Below, piece by piece: positions 1-7,646 of a DNA stretch of 64,000 nt (position 1 is the stretch's first letter; every line of letters starts with the position of its first letter). The notes under the pieces were generated by a model, which was not told the DNA's origin, searched no databases, and saw only the letters and a program-made list of their open reading frames with translations. A program made the translations under genes and the position numbers. The stretch comes from Streptomyces sp. NBC_00236 (GTDB lineage Bacteria; Actinomycetota; Actinomycetes; Streptomycetales; Streptomycetaceae): NCBI RefSeq assembly GCF_036195045.1, contig NZ_CP108100.1:7936001-8000000 (forward strand), given 5' to 3'.

Positions 1-966
1 GTCGGCCAGACGCTCAGCGGCGAGTGTCCGCACGACCGAGGCGAGGGAACGGGCGAGCTCACGCGCGGTGTGCGGTGCATGACGTTCATCGGGTGTCTGC
101 ACCGTGAGGACGGGTGCGGCCAGGGCGCGCAGGGCCTCCACCGCCGGGGCGGGATCCTTGCCGACGGTGACCCCCCGGACGTCGGTTCGGGCGCGGAGCG
201 CGGCCAGTTGTCGCCGGGTCGCCGGATGAGCACTGCCGACGACGACGAGTGGACGGCGGGCCGGTGCGGGTGCGGGCGGAACCGGTCCGTCCTCGCGCGC
301 GCATCGTCGGGCCAGGGCGGCCGCCAGTCCGGGCGAGCCGACCCACAGGACGTCGTCGAGGTGGGGGACCGCTGCGACCAGGCGGCCGAGGTCGCCGTCC
401 GTCGCGGCGGAGCAGACGATCAGAGCGCCTCGGCCGATGAGGCCGGGCAGTTCGGCCGCCCCGTCCGGTCCGACCGCGACGGCGTCCGGGAACACGGTCA
501 TCAGGTCCGCACACCGCACCGGATGAACGGGGTCGCGGGCGAACTCGCTCTCGTGGACCGGTACGCCCCGCACGTACTGGACAGCCTCGACCGTCACCCG
601 GCCCTCCGCGGGAAAGGCGGGAGCGAGGATGACGGCCCGCCGCCGCGATCCCGCCCATGCGGCCCGCAGCTCCGCCGCGACATGGCCGCGCAGGGTCGAA
701 TCCACCGTCTTGAAGAGGAGCACGGACCCGGCGAACCGGCGGGCGGCCCGGCCCGTGCGTGCGGCGGCGGCGTCCTCGTCCAGCAGCCGGGTCCCGAGAT
801 CGACCGCGGTCACGCCCGTGCGGGGCGGGAGTTCCGCCGCCGGGGTGGACATGAGGATCCGTGCCCCGTGGCCGCTCCGGCGGAAGGGCGCGGCTCCGTC
901 CCCGGCACTGGTGAGGTCGTCCGCGAGGATGACGAAACCCTGCCGGGCGTCCTTGCCGGATGTCAT
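1..966 (-). CDS. Four-carbon acid sugar kinase family protein (DUF1537/OtnK-like), 3' end outside window
   Basis: The gene reads leftward from an ATG at 966 (MTSGKDARQGF) and stays open to base 1, giving 322 codons. Residues about 10-22 read FVILADDLTSAGD, matching the N-terminal ADDLTGAxD signature of the four-carbon acid sugar kinase family (DUF1537, OtnK/YgbK type). A later VGSAHPATRRQL segment fits the start of the nucleotide-binding half. Family members use ATP to phosphorylate tetronate or 3-oxo-tetronate type sugar acids in the cytosol. They are usually about 400-450 residues, so the missing C-terminal part should lie to the left. The substrate cannot be read from this sequence, and the usual aldolase or dehydrogenase partners are not on the visible side. 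Confidence 0.75.
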   Translation of the reverse strand, partial: MTSGKDARQGFVILADDLTSAGDGAAPFRRSGHGARILMSTPAAELPPRTGVTAVDLGTRLLDEDAAAARTGRAARRFAGSVLLFKTVDSTLRGHVAAELRAAWAGSRRRAVILAPAFPAEGRVTVEAVQYVRGVPVHESEFARDPVHPVRCADLMTVFPDAVAVGPDGAAELPGLIGRGALIVCSAATDGDLGRLVAAVPHLDDVLWVGSPGLAAALARRCAREDGPVPPAPAPARRPLVVVGSAHPATRRQLAALRARTDVRGVTVGKDPAPAVEALRALAAPVLTVQTPDERHAPHTARELARSLASVVRTLAAERLAD

Positions 967-1167
967 GCCGTGCCTCTCCGTCGAACCAGTCATCGGTGAA
1001 CAGGCCCATGGTCGACGACATCACGGACGCAGGACAAACGGTTCGCTCATCGCCCCGGCCGCCCGATCCGGCGGGACCCGTACCGGACGTCACAGTCCGC
1101 CGGTGCCGCGGTGCGCGAGCCGGACCCGGCTTGCGGCCGCGCGGGGATCACGGCAGGGTGCGGAGGT

Positions 1168-1620
1168 GTGGCCACTCTCCTGATCGTGCATCACACGCCC
1201 TCGCCGAACTGCCAGGCACTGTTCGAAGCCGTCGTCTCCGGTGCGACGACCGACGGGATCGAGGGCGTCAGGGTCGAGCGCCGGGCAGCGCTTGCCGCGA
1301 CGGCCTCCGACGTACTCGCAGCCGACGGCATTCTGCTCGGCACCCCGGCGAACCTCGGCTATATGTCCGGCGCCCTCAAGCACTTCTTCGACCAGATCTA
1401 CTATCCCTGCCTGGACGCGACGCGTGGCCGCCCCTTCGGGTACTACGTGCACGGCGGCAACGACGTCACCGGCGCTGTCCGGGCCATCGAGTCGATCACG
1501 ACCGGTCTCGGATGGCGCCGCGCGACCGACGCCGTGACGGTCACGGGAGAACCCGCCAAGGCCGACACCGAGGCGTGCTGGGAGCTGGGGGCGACCCTCG
1601 CCGCCGGCCTGACGGACTGA
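1168..1620 (+). CDS. Flavodoxin-like / NADPH-dependent FMN reductase family protein
   Basis: A protein of about 150 residues beginning (M)ATLLIVHHTPSPNCQALFEAV, which is a first beta strand followed by an FMN-phosphate-binding loop. It continues with GILLGTPANLGYMSGALKHFFDQIYYPCL and YYVHGGNDVTGA, the second and third flavin-contacting loops of the flavodoxin fold. It is probably a cytosolic flavoprotein that carries electrons or reduces small molecules; the partner is unknown. The GTG at 1168 is chosen because the fold starts there, but the GGAGG just before it is only 1 base away. An in-frame GTG at 1111 would add 19 residues that look non-conserved. It is divergent from the sugar-acid kinase. 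Confidence 0.7.
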   Translation: MATLLIVHHTPSPNCQALFEAVVSGATTDGIEGVRVERRAALAATASDVLAADGILLGTPANLGYMSGALKHFFDQIYYPCLDATRGRPFGYYVHGGNDVTGAVRAIESITTGLGWRRATDAVTVTGEPAKADTEACWELGATLAAGLTD

Positions 1621-1732
1621 TCCGTCGCAGGCGTCAGAGGATGTGAGCGAATCACGCCGCACGCGGAATGCCCGGTGCCGCCGTGGTGTTGTGGCTCACG
1701 GCAAGGTGCGTACGGCCATGATCTGCAGGGCA

Positions 1733-1761
1733 TTGCGTGGCGCCGCCCGCGCGCGTAGCGT
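1733..1761 (+). promoter_or_regulatory. Candidate housekeeping sigma promoter for the riboswitch-controlled monooxygenase operon
   Basis: TTGCGT at 1733-1738 and TAGCGT at 1756-1761 are separated by 17 bp, acceptable -35 and -10 hexamers for the vegetative streptomycete sigma factor. Transcription would start near 1768, a few bases ahead of the first riboswitch helix at 1772, which is where a riboswitch leader is expected to begin. The call rests on sequence and position only. Confidence 0.5.
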
Positions 1762-1771
1762 TCCGGAGACA

Positions 1772-1883
1772 GGTCATGAGTGTCAGCGTCAGGCCCTGGC
1801 CTGCTGACCGGCAACCCTCCCGCGCGGTGGGGTGCTCCAGGTGACGACCAGGCGGGGCCCGTCCGGGTTCCGCAAGCGCGAGG
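1772..1883 (+). promoter_or_regulatory. SAM-IV riboswitch (S-adenosylmethionine aptamer)
   Basis: The segment begins GGTCATGAGTGTCAGCGTCA and contains, in order, CCTGCTGACCGGCAACCCTCC, the block GCGGTGGGGTGCTCCAGGTGACGACC, and a distal CGCAAGCGCG. This is the order and conserved core of SAM-IV riboswitches, which use a SAM-I-like binding core with different peripheral helices and are known from actinomycetes. P1 forms between GGTC at 1772-1775 and GACC at 1846-1849. The tail at 1850-1883 corresponds to the class's 3' pseudoknot/P5 region. Family knowledge says such elements turn expression off when SAM is plentiful. The downstream genes are monooxygenases of sulfur-scavenging families, which fits. 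Confidence 0.85.
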
Positions 1884-1916
1884 CCTCCGGGCCCGCCGAG
1901 CCGGCAGAGCGGAGGC
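1883..1916 (+). promoter_or_regulatory. Hairpin sequestering the leader-peptide Shine-Dalgarno; likely riboswitch expression platform
   Basis: GCCTCCG at 1883-1889 is perfectly complementary to CGGAGGC at 1910-1916, and the right arm contains the GGAGG ribosome-binding site of the short ORF at 1924. The left arm abuts the 3' edge of the SAM-IV aptamer. Ligand binding could therefore decide whether the left arm is free to mask the Shine-Dalgarno sequence. This translational mechanism is an inference from pairing; no strong U-tailed terminator is seen between the aptamer and the ORF. Confidence 0.5.
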
Positions 1917-1923
1917 GACGGTC

Positions 1924-2040
1924 ATGCCAGCGGTGACCTGCCCGCTCGTCAGGGTGCTCGCGCCACGGCGCCGCGTCCACCTCTACTCCCGGCCCCACAT
2001 CGACCTCCAGCGCGTGGCCGGCGCGCTCTGTTGTTCCTGA
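1924..2040 (+). CDS. Short regulatory leader peptide of the actinobacterial sulfur-gene type (38 aa)
   Basis: The ORF encodes 38 residues and its core, SRPHIDLQRV followed by AGALCCS, matches the pattern of actinobacterial leader peptides placed before sulfur-acquisition operons (Ser-Arg-x-His-x-Asp-Leu-x-Arg-Val, then a Cys near the stop). GGAGG at 1911-1915 sits 8 bases from the ATG. An in-frame GTG at 1933 would give 35 residues with the same core. Two adjacent Cys codons just before the stop suit cysteine-dependent ribosome stalling, as described for polycysteine leader ORFs in mycobacteria. It lies between the SAM-IV element and the first monooxygenase and is probably regulatory rather than a functional protein. 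Confidence 0.7.
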   Translation: MPAVTCPLVRVLAPRRRVHLYSRPHIDLQRVAGALCCS

Positions 2041-2113
2041 TCCGTACCCGCGACGCCGAACCTCCCGACGAGGCCCGGCGATCAACCACGGTCGATCAGG
2101 AAGGCACCCTGTC

Positions 2114-3340
2114 GTGTCCGCATCGTCATCCCCGCACCCTCCCCTGTCCTCCTCCCTGCACCTCGCCGTCGCGCTCAACGGCGCGGGCTGGCACCCGGCC
2201 GCGTGGCGCGAGCCGGAGGCCCGGCCCAGGGAACTGCTCACCGCCGCCTACTGGACCGACACCGTCCAGGAGGCCGAACGCGGCCTGCTCGACTTCGTGA
2301 CGATCGAGGACGCGCTCGGGCTCCAGTCCTCGCGGTTCACGGGGCCCGACGACCGCACCGACCAGGAGCGCGGGCGCCTCGACGCGGTACTCATCGCCGC
2401 TCGCGTGGCCCCGCTGACCCGGCACATCGGACTCGTCCCCACCGTGGTCGCCACGCACACGGAGCCGTTCCACATCTCCAAGGCGATAGCCACGCTCGAC
2501 TACGTGAGCACCGGCCGGGCCGGTCTGCGCGTCCAGGTGTCGGCCCGGCAGCACGAAGCGGCCCACTTCGGCCGCCGGACATTCCCGCCGTTCCGCGTCG
2601 AGGACCTGGACACGCCTTCCGTACGCGCGCTGACCGCCGAACTCTTCGAGGAGGCCGCCGACTACGTCGAGGCGGTGCGCCGCCTGTGGGACAGCTGGGA
2701 GGACGGCGCGGAGATCCGCGACGTCGCCACGGGCCGCTTCATCGACCGCGAGCAACTGCACTACATCGACTTCGAGGGACGGCACTTCAGCGTCAAGGGC
2801 CCCTCGATCACGCCCCGGCCCCCGCAGGGGCAGCCGGTCGTCAGCGCCCTCGCGCATCAGAGCGTGCCCTTCCAACTGGTGGCCCGCTCCACGGACATCG
2901 GCTACATCACCCCGCACGACACCGGCCGGGCCCGCAGCGTCGTCGACGAGATCCGCACCGAACAGGCCGCAGCCGGGCGGGCGGCGGAGCCCCTCCACAT
3001 CTTCGGGGACCTCGTCGTCTTCCTCGACGACGACCCCGCGGCCGCAGCGGCCCGCCGGGACCGTCTCGACGGCCTCGCGGGGCACCCGTACACCAGCGAC
3101 GCGAAGGTGTTCACCGGCACACCCGCGCAATTGGCCGACCTGCTCCTGGAGTGGCAGCGGGCCGGGCTCACCGGATTCCGGCTGCGCCCCGCGGCGACCG
3201 GACACGACCTTCCGGCGATCACTCGCGAACTGGTACCCGAACTGCAGCGCCGGGGCACCTTCCGGACCGCCTACGAGGCCGACACCCTGCGCGGGCTGCT
3301 CGGCCTCGCCCGCCCCGCCAACCGCTACGCCACCGTCTGA
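2114..3340 (+). CDS. LLM-class flavin-dependent monooxygenase (first of three)
   Basis: A 408-residue protein of the bacterial luciferase-like (TIM-barrel) flavin-dependent oxidoreductase superfamily. Supporting segments are an N-terminal strand HLAVALNGAGWHPAAW, FVTIEDALGL early in the chain, RHIGLVPTVVATHTEPFHISKAIATLDYVSTGRAGLRVQVSA and, further on, HFSVKGPSITPRPPQGQPVVS, which are the usual flavin-binding blocks. Such enzymes use FMNH2 from a separate reductase and O2 to oxidise small organic molecules, often cleaving C-S bonds. The GTG at 2114 follows AGGAAGG at 2098-2104. It is the first gene after the riboswitch and leader peptide, with 18 bp to the next gene. The substrate is not identifiable. 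Confidence 0.85.
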   Translation: MSASSSPHPPLSSSLHLAVALNGAGWHPAAWREPEARPRELLTAAYWTDTVQEAERGLLDFVTIEDALGLQSSRFTGPDDRTDQERGRLDAVLIAARVAPLTRHIGLVPTVVATHTEPFHISKAIATLDYVSTGRAGLRVQVSARQHEAAHFGRRTFPPFRVEDLDTPSVRALTAELFEEAADYVEAVRRLWDSWEDGAEIRDVATGRFIDREQLHYIDFEGRHFSVKGPSITPRPPQGQPVVSALAHQSVPFQLVARSTDIGYITPHDTGRARSVVDEIRTEQAAAGRAAEPLHIFGDLVVFLDDDPAAAAARRDRLDGLAGHPYTSDAKVFTGTPAQLADLLLEWQRAGLTGFRLRPAATGHDLPAITRELVPELQRRGTFRTAYEADTLRGLLGLARPANRYATV

Positions 3341-3358
3341 GCCGGAGGGAACACCGAC

Positions 3359-4762
3359 ATGAGCACCAGCAACGGCGCCGGCACCAGTAACGGCAAGCCG
3401 CTCAAACAGATCCATCTCGCCGCCCACTTCCCCGGAGTCAACAACACCACCGTGTGGAGCGACCCCGCGGCCGGCAGCCACGTCGAGTTCAGCTCGTTCG
3501 CGCACTTCGCGCGCACAGCCGAACGCGCCAAGTTCGACTTCCTGTTCCTCGCCGAAGGGCTCCGTCTCCGTGAACAGGGCGGACAGATCTACGACTTGGA
3601 CGTCGTGGGGCGCCCCGACACCTTCACCGTACTGTCGGCTCTCGCCGCCGTCACCGAGCGCCTCGGCCTCACCGGCACGATCAACTCCACGTTCAACGAG
3701 CCCTATGAGGTGGCCCGCCAGTTCGCCAGCCTCGATCACCTCTCCGGCGGGCGCGCGGCATGGAACGTCGTCACCTCGTGGGACGCCTTCACGGGCGAGA
3801 ACTTCCGCCGCGGCGGATTCCTGCCGCAGGAGGAGCGCTACTCCCGGGCCAGGGAGTTCCTCGCCACGGCCAACGAACTGTTCGACTCATGGCACGGCGA
3901 CGAGATCGTCGCCGACCGGGGGACGGGCACCTTCCTCCGGGACGCGCGGGCCGGATCCTTCGTGCACAAGGGGCAGCACTTCGACATCGAGGGGCAGTTC
4001 AACGTCCCGCGCAGCCCGCAGGGCCGACCGGTGATCTTCCAGGCCGGTGACTCCGACGAAGGACGCGAGTTCGCGGCGGAGGGCGCCGACGCGATCTTCA
4101 GCCGCTACAGCACCCTCAAGGAGGGGCAGGCGTTCTACACGGACGTCAAGGGCCGGCTCGCCCGCCACGGCCGCACCCACGACCAGCTGCTGATCCTGCC
4201 CGCCGCGACCTTCGTCCTCGGTGACACGGACGCCGAGGCACAGGAACTGGCCCGCGAGGTACGTCGGCAGCAGGTCAGCGGCGCCACCGCGATCAAGCAC
4301 CTTGAGTTCGTCTGGAACCGCGACCTGTCCGCGTACGACCCCGAAGGGCCGCTTCCCGACATCGACCCGGACCTCGGTGAACACACCATCGCCCGCGGCC
4401 GCGCCCAGGTACGCATGTACCGTGACCCGCTGGCCACCGCCCGGGAGTGGCGGGAGCTCGCGGCCGCGAAGAACTGGTCGATCCGTGACCTCGTCATCGA
4501 GACCGGCAACCGTCAGGCCTTCGTCGGCTCGGCGGCCACGGTCGCGTCGACCATCGACGACTTCGTCCAGGCCGACGCCGCCGACGGCTTCATCCTCGTC
4601 CCGCACATCACACCCGGCGGGCTGGACGTCTTCGCCGACACCGTCGTACCGCTCCTTCAGGAGCGCGGTGTGTTCCGCACGGAGTACGAGGGCACGACGC
4701 TGCGCGACCACCTCGGCCTGGCCCGTCCCGACGCGGCGGCGGCCGAGCGGGTGGCGTCATGA
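3359..4762 (+). CDS. NtaA/SnaA/DszA-family FMN-dependent monooxygenase
   Basis: A 467-residue luciferase-like monooxygenase of the longer NtaA/SnaA/DszA subgroup, recognised by KQIHLAAHFPGVNNTTVW, FDFLFLAEGLRLREQGGQ, STFNEPYEVARQFASLDHLSGGRAAWNVVTSWD and SPQGRPVIFQAGDSDEGREFAAE. Subgroup members oxidise nitrilotriacetate, pristinamycin IIB, sulfones or dimethyl sulfide using reduced FMN from a partner. GGAGGG lies about 10 bases before the ATG. The stop overlaps the start of the next monooxygenase by four bases (ATGA at 4759), so the two are translationally coupled. Given the SAM-responsive leader, an organosulfur substrate is the best inference. Confidence 0.88.
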   Translation: MSTSNGAGTSNGKPLKQIHLAAHFPGVNNTTVWSDPAAGSHVEFSSFAHFARTAERAKFDFLFLAEGLRLREQGGQIYDLDVVGRPDTFTVLSALAAVTERLGLTGTINSTFNEPYEVARQFASLDHLSGGRAAWNVVTSWDAFTGENFRRGGFLPQEERYSRAREFLATANELFDSWHGDEIVADRGTGTFLRDARAGSFVHKGQHFDIEGQFNVPRSPQGRPVIFQAGDSDEGREFAAEGADAIFSRYSTLKEGQAFYTDVKGRLARHGRTHDQLLILPAATFVLGDTDAEAQELAREVRRQQVSGATAIKHLEFVWNRDLSAYDPEGPLPDIDPDLGEHTIARGRAQVRMYRDPLATAREWRELAAAKNWSIRDLVIETGNRQAFVGSAATVASTIDDFVQADAADGFILVPHITPGGLDVFADTVVPLLQERGVFRTEYEGTTLRDHLGLARPDAAAAERVAS

Positions 4763-5874
4763 AGTTCCTGGCCGTCACTCTCATCGTCCATGCCCCGGAC
4801 CCGGTGACCGGTGTCCGGAAGACGACCGGCGAACGCTTCCGGGAGGTGATCGGCAACGCCCTGCTGGCCGAGGAGCTCGGCTTCGACGGTTTCGGTGTCG
4901 GCGAACGGCACGAACGCCCGTTCATCTCCTCCTCGCCGCCCGTCGTGCTCAGTCACATCGCCGCGCTCACCTCCCGCATCCGGCTGTTCACCGCCGTCAC
5001 CACCCTGAGCCTGCTCGACCCGGTGCGCGCGTACGAGGACTACGCCACGCTCGACCATCTGTCCGGGGGGCGCCTCGACCTCATCATCGGCAAGGGCAAC
5101 GGGACGGCGCAGCGCGAGCTGTTCCACGTCACCCCCGAGGACCAGTGGGACCGCAACGCCGAGAGCTACGAACTGTTCCGCAGACTGTGGCGCGAGGACA
5201 AGGTCACCGCCTCTCCGCGCTTCCGCCCCGGGCTGGCCGGGGCGGAGGTGTGGCCCAGACCGTTCCAGCAGCCCGTCCGGGTGTGGCACGGCAGCGCCAC
5301 GAGCCGGGACTCGGTCGATCTTGCCGCACGCTACGGGGACCCGCTGTTCTCGGCGAACGTCACCCACGAGATCCAGCCCTATGCCGAACTGATCCGCCAC
5401 TACCGCGAGCGGTGGGAGCACTACGGCCATGACCCTGCCCGGGCGGTGGTCGGCGCGGGGACGGCCGGTTTCCACACGGCCCGGACCTCGCAGGAGGCCG
5501 TCGCCGCCTACCGGCCGGTGTTCGAGGGCTATCTCGCGTTCCAGAAGCAGCTGGGCGTCGAGCCGGTGTTCCCGACCCTGGAGGACTTCGTCGAGCGCAG
5601 CTCGGCGCTGATCGGCAGCCCCCAGCAGATCATCGAGAAGGTGCACCGCTACCACGAGCAGTTCGGACACACCGTCCTGCATCTGCACGCGGACGCCGGC
5701 GGCCTCACCGATGCCCAGCACCGGGACTCGCTCGCACTCTTCCAGTCCGACGTCGCCCCGGTACTCCGACGCGACATCCCCGACCCGCCGTTCGCCTGGG
5801 CCCCGGTACTCGCGGGGCCCGCTCCGGCAGGAGCGACAGTGCCGGTGCCGGCAGCCGTCCCGTCGACCGGCTGA
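4759..5874 (+). CDS. LLM-class flavin-dependent oxidoreductase (third of three)
   Basis: A 371-residue luciferase-like oxidoreductase (MKFLAVTLIVHAPD). It shows LGFDGFGVGERHERPF, SRIRLFTAVTTLSLLDPVRAYEDYATLDHLSGGRLDLIIGKGNG, and PVRVWHGSATSRDSVDLAARYGDPLFSANV, the standard flavin and barrel segments of the LLM class. It starts inside the stop of the preceding gene. No dedicated flavin reductase is encoded next to the three oxygenases, so FMNH2 must come from elsewhere, possibly including the flavodoxin/FMN-reductase-like gene at 1168. A Pro/Ala-rich tail of about 25 residues ends the protein. The 280 bases that follow hold no clear gene. Confidence 0.85.
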   Translation: MKFLAVTLIVHAPDPVTGVRKTTGERFREVIGNALLAEELGFDGFGVGERHERPFISSSPPVVLSHIAALTSRIRLFTAVTTLSLLDPVRAYEDYATLDHLSGGRLDLIIGKGNGTAQRELFHVTPEDQWDRNAESYELFRRLWREDKVTASPRFRPGLAGAEVWPRPFQQPVRVWHGSATSRDSVDLAARYGDPLFSANVTHEIQPYAELIRHYRERWEHYGHDPARAVVGAGTAGFHTARTSQEAVAAYRPVFEGYLAFQKQLGVEPVFPTLEDFVERSSALIGSPQQIIEKVHRYHEQFGHTVLHLHADAGGLTDAQHRDSLALFQSDVAPVLRRDIPDPPFAWAPVLAGPAPAGATVPVPAAVPSTG

Positions 5875-6157
5875 GGAACGAGCTGGAGGAGGAGATGCGC
5901 GCCCCCCGTGCGAGTGTCCGACGACGAGGCGCGTGGGGAGCGCGCACCCGAACCGGAGCCGGCTCTCGCTCCAGGACTCGGGGCGGTGCGACCGCTGCTC
6001 GGGGTGTACGTCCTCGTCTGCCTGGAGCGAGCGCCGGATGCGGAAGGAGCCGCGCGAAATTGCCTGGCGGGCGTCCGAGCGGGCCGCTACTCTGCCTCCC
6101 GATGACAACACACACTGCTCTCGGATTGGGGGACCCGTCCGCGCAAGGTGAGTGCTG

Positions 6158-7579
6158 ATGCTCACTGAGAACGCGAACAGGGATCCCTTCTTCACCTTCT
6201 GGCTGCGCGTACGCGAGTTCGCCGTGCCGCCCTCCATGATCGAGACCGCGACCGCCCGCCGCCGCGCCGGCGACTGGGCCGGGGCATGCGCCGCCGCGGG
6301 CATCGACGTCGATCTCCGACTCCGCACCCTGGCGCACACACACGGCCGGGAACTCGCCGCCCGGGTGCGGGCCGACCTGCGCCATCTGGTGCCGGACCTG
6401 CTGCGCTGGCACCTGCCGAGAATCGCACCGCACGGCTTGCTGCGCCCGGGTCTGACGATGGCTCTGGCACGGTACGAAACCGGGGAGCCGGGCGACCGGA
6501 ACTCCCTGCATCTCGTGGTCAGGACCCCACCGGCCCGGGCCGATGCCGGCCAGCGGATCAGCCTCGCGCTGTGGGACGGCTCCCGCTCCGACGCGGGCGC
6601 CCGCCGCCATCCGCATCCCCGCCCCAGCCGGCGCTTCCGCCTCGACCTGCACCGCCATCTGTGGGACGCCCGCAGGACGGGCGAGCTGCGCATCCGGTCC
6701 GGGGCCGACCGCCCGCCTGCCGATGCCGATGCCGTTGACGGTGCGGGCGTGGAGGCGGGCGTACGGGCCCTGATCCCGCCGGGCCGGCGCTGCGCCACCG
6801 GGCGGTGGGCGGCCGAGGCTGCGCTGCTGCTGCGCGCCGAGGCCCGGTCCACCGGCCCGTTCGTCGTGCGGTTCGGCAGCCGGCACCGGCTGCTCCTCGA
6901 ACGGAACGAGCACGGTGACGGAGCCGGGCAGCCCGCACTGCGGATCGCGGAGGCGTCCCCGGACACCGCCGGATGCGTGCTTCCGGTCCTGCCCGACGCG
7001 GCCGTCTGGGCGCTGCCCGACCTGGAACTGATCCGCAGCGGGGCGATCGGGGCCGACCGGCTGCACCCCCTCGTCGCCGGGGCACTGATTCCGGAGTATG
7101 CGCCGATGGGGCCCGCACCTGCCCCCGGCGGGGCCGGGCAGCCGCGCCTCGTGGAGTGCCGAGGAGCGCGGCACCGGATCGGGCTCGTCGACGGGGTGCT
7201 GGCGCCGCTCGACCACGACCCGGCCGAACTCCGCCGTGAGGAACTCCTGGCCGCCCTGACCGGAACACCGATGCCCTGCCTCCAGGCCATCGACGAGGCC
7301 CACCGCCGCCCCGACTGCCTCACCGGTGTCCGGGAACGTCTGGACCACGGCGACATCGAAGGCGCACTGGCCGTCGTCGAAGGGCTGCTGGGTCCCGGAG
7401 CCGTCCTGCGCAGCGGCCCGCTCCGGGACGAGCTGGAAACCGCGGCGCGGCGGCGCATCGACTACGGACTGTTCCGGGCGGACCTCGCCGGGGCCGGTCC
7501 TCGCCACCCCCTCCCGGAGCACCGGCGCTCCCGGGACCGCCACCCGTACCGGCGTCCGCGCCTCGCCACCGTCCGCTGA
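6158..7579 (+). CDS. Uncharacterised protein of an AAA+/VWA three-gene unit
   Basis: A 473-residue protein that I do not recognise as a named family. Its N-terminus (FFTFWLRVREFAVPPSMIETATARRRAGDWAGACAAAGIDVD) looks helical and repeat-like, followed by Arg-rich stretches and segments such as LHLVVRTPPARAD and FVVRFGSRHRLLLERN. There is no signal peptide or membrane segment. AAGGTGAG before the ATG at 6158 favours that start over a GTG at 6152. The gene is 67 bp ahead of, and co-directional with, the MoxR-like ATPase and the VWA-type protein. It may therefore be a substrate adaptor or client for that pair; this is inference from position only. Confidence 0.75.
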   Translation: MLTENANRDPFFTFWLRVREFAVPPSMIETATARRRAGDWAGACAAAGIDVDLRLRTLAHTHGRELAARVRADLRHLVPDLLRWHLPRIAPHGLLRPGLTMALARYETGEPGDRNSLHLVVRTPPARADAGQRISLALWDGSRSDAGARRHPHPRPSRRFRLDLHRHLWDARRTGELRIRSGADRPPADADAVDGAGVEAGVRALIPPGRRCATGRWAAEAALLLRAEARSTGPFVVRFGSRHRLLLERNEHGDGAGQPALRIAEASPDTAGCVLPVLPDAAVWALPDLELIRSGAIGADRLHPLVAGALIPEYAPMGPAPAPGGAGQPRLVECRGARHRIGLVDGVLAPLDHDPAELRREELLAALTGTPMPCLQAIDEAHRRPDCLTGVRERLDHGDIEGALAVVEGLLGPGAVLRSGPLRDELETAARRRIDYGLFRADLAGAGPRHPLPEHRRSRDRHPYRRPRLATVR

Positions 7580-7646
7580 TCCGGGCCCCGCGCCCCACGC
7601 CTCCGTTCGCGTTCCCTCCGTACCGAGACCCCTCAGGTGATCACCC

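Noticed and set aside
86..1093. Long minus-strand frame of 335 codons
   Set aside because: It is Arg/Gly/Pro-rich with no domain; the frame starting at 966 encodes the sugar-acid kinase with clear ADDLT motif.
2126..3739. 537-codon minus-strand frame opposite the first two monooxygenases
   Set aside because: It is an antisense shadow, typical of GC-rich DNA, with no recognisable domains; the plus-strand genes have ribosome-binding sites and family motifs.
5895..6158. 87-codon plus-strand frame upstream of the 473-residue protein
   Set aside because: Arg/Gly-rich with no family resemblance; overlapping frames look equally poor. Left as intergenic.
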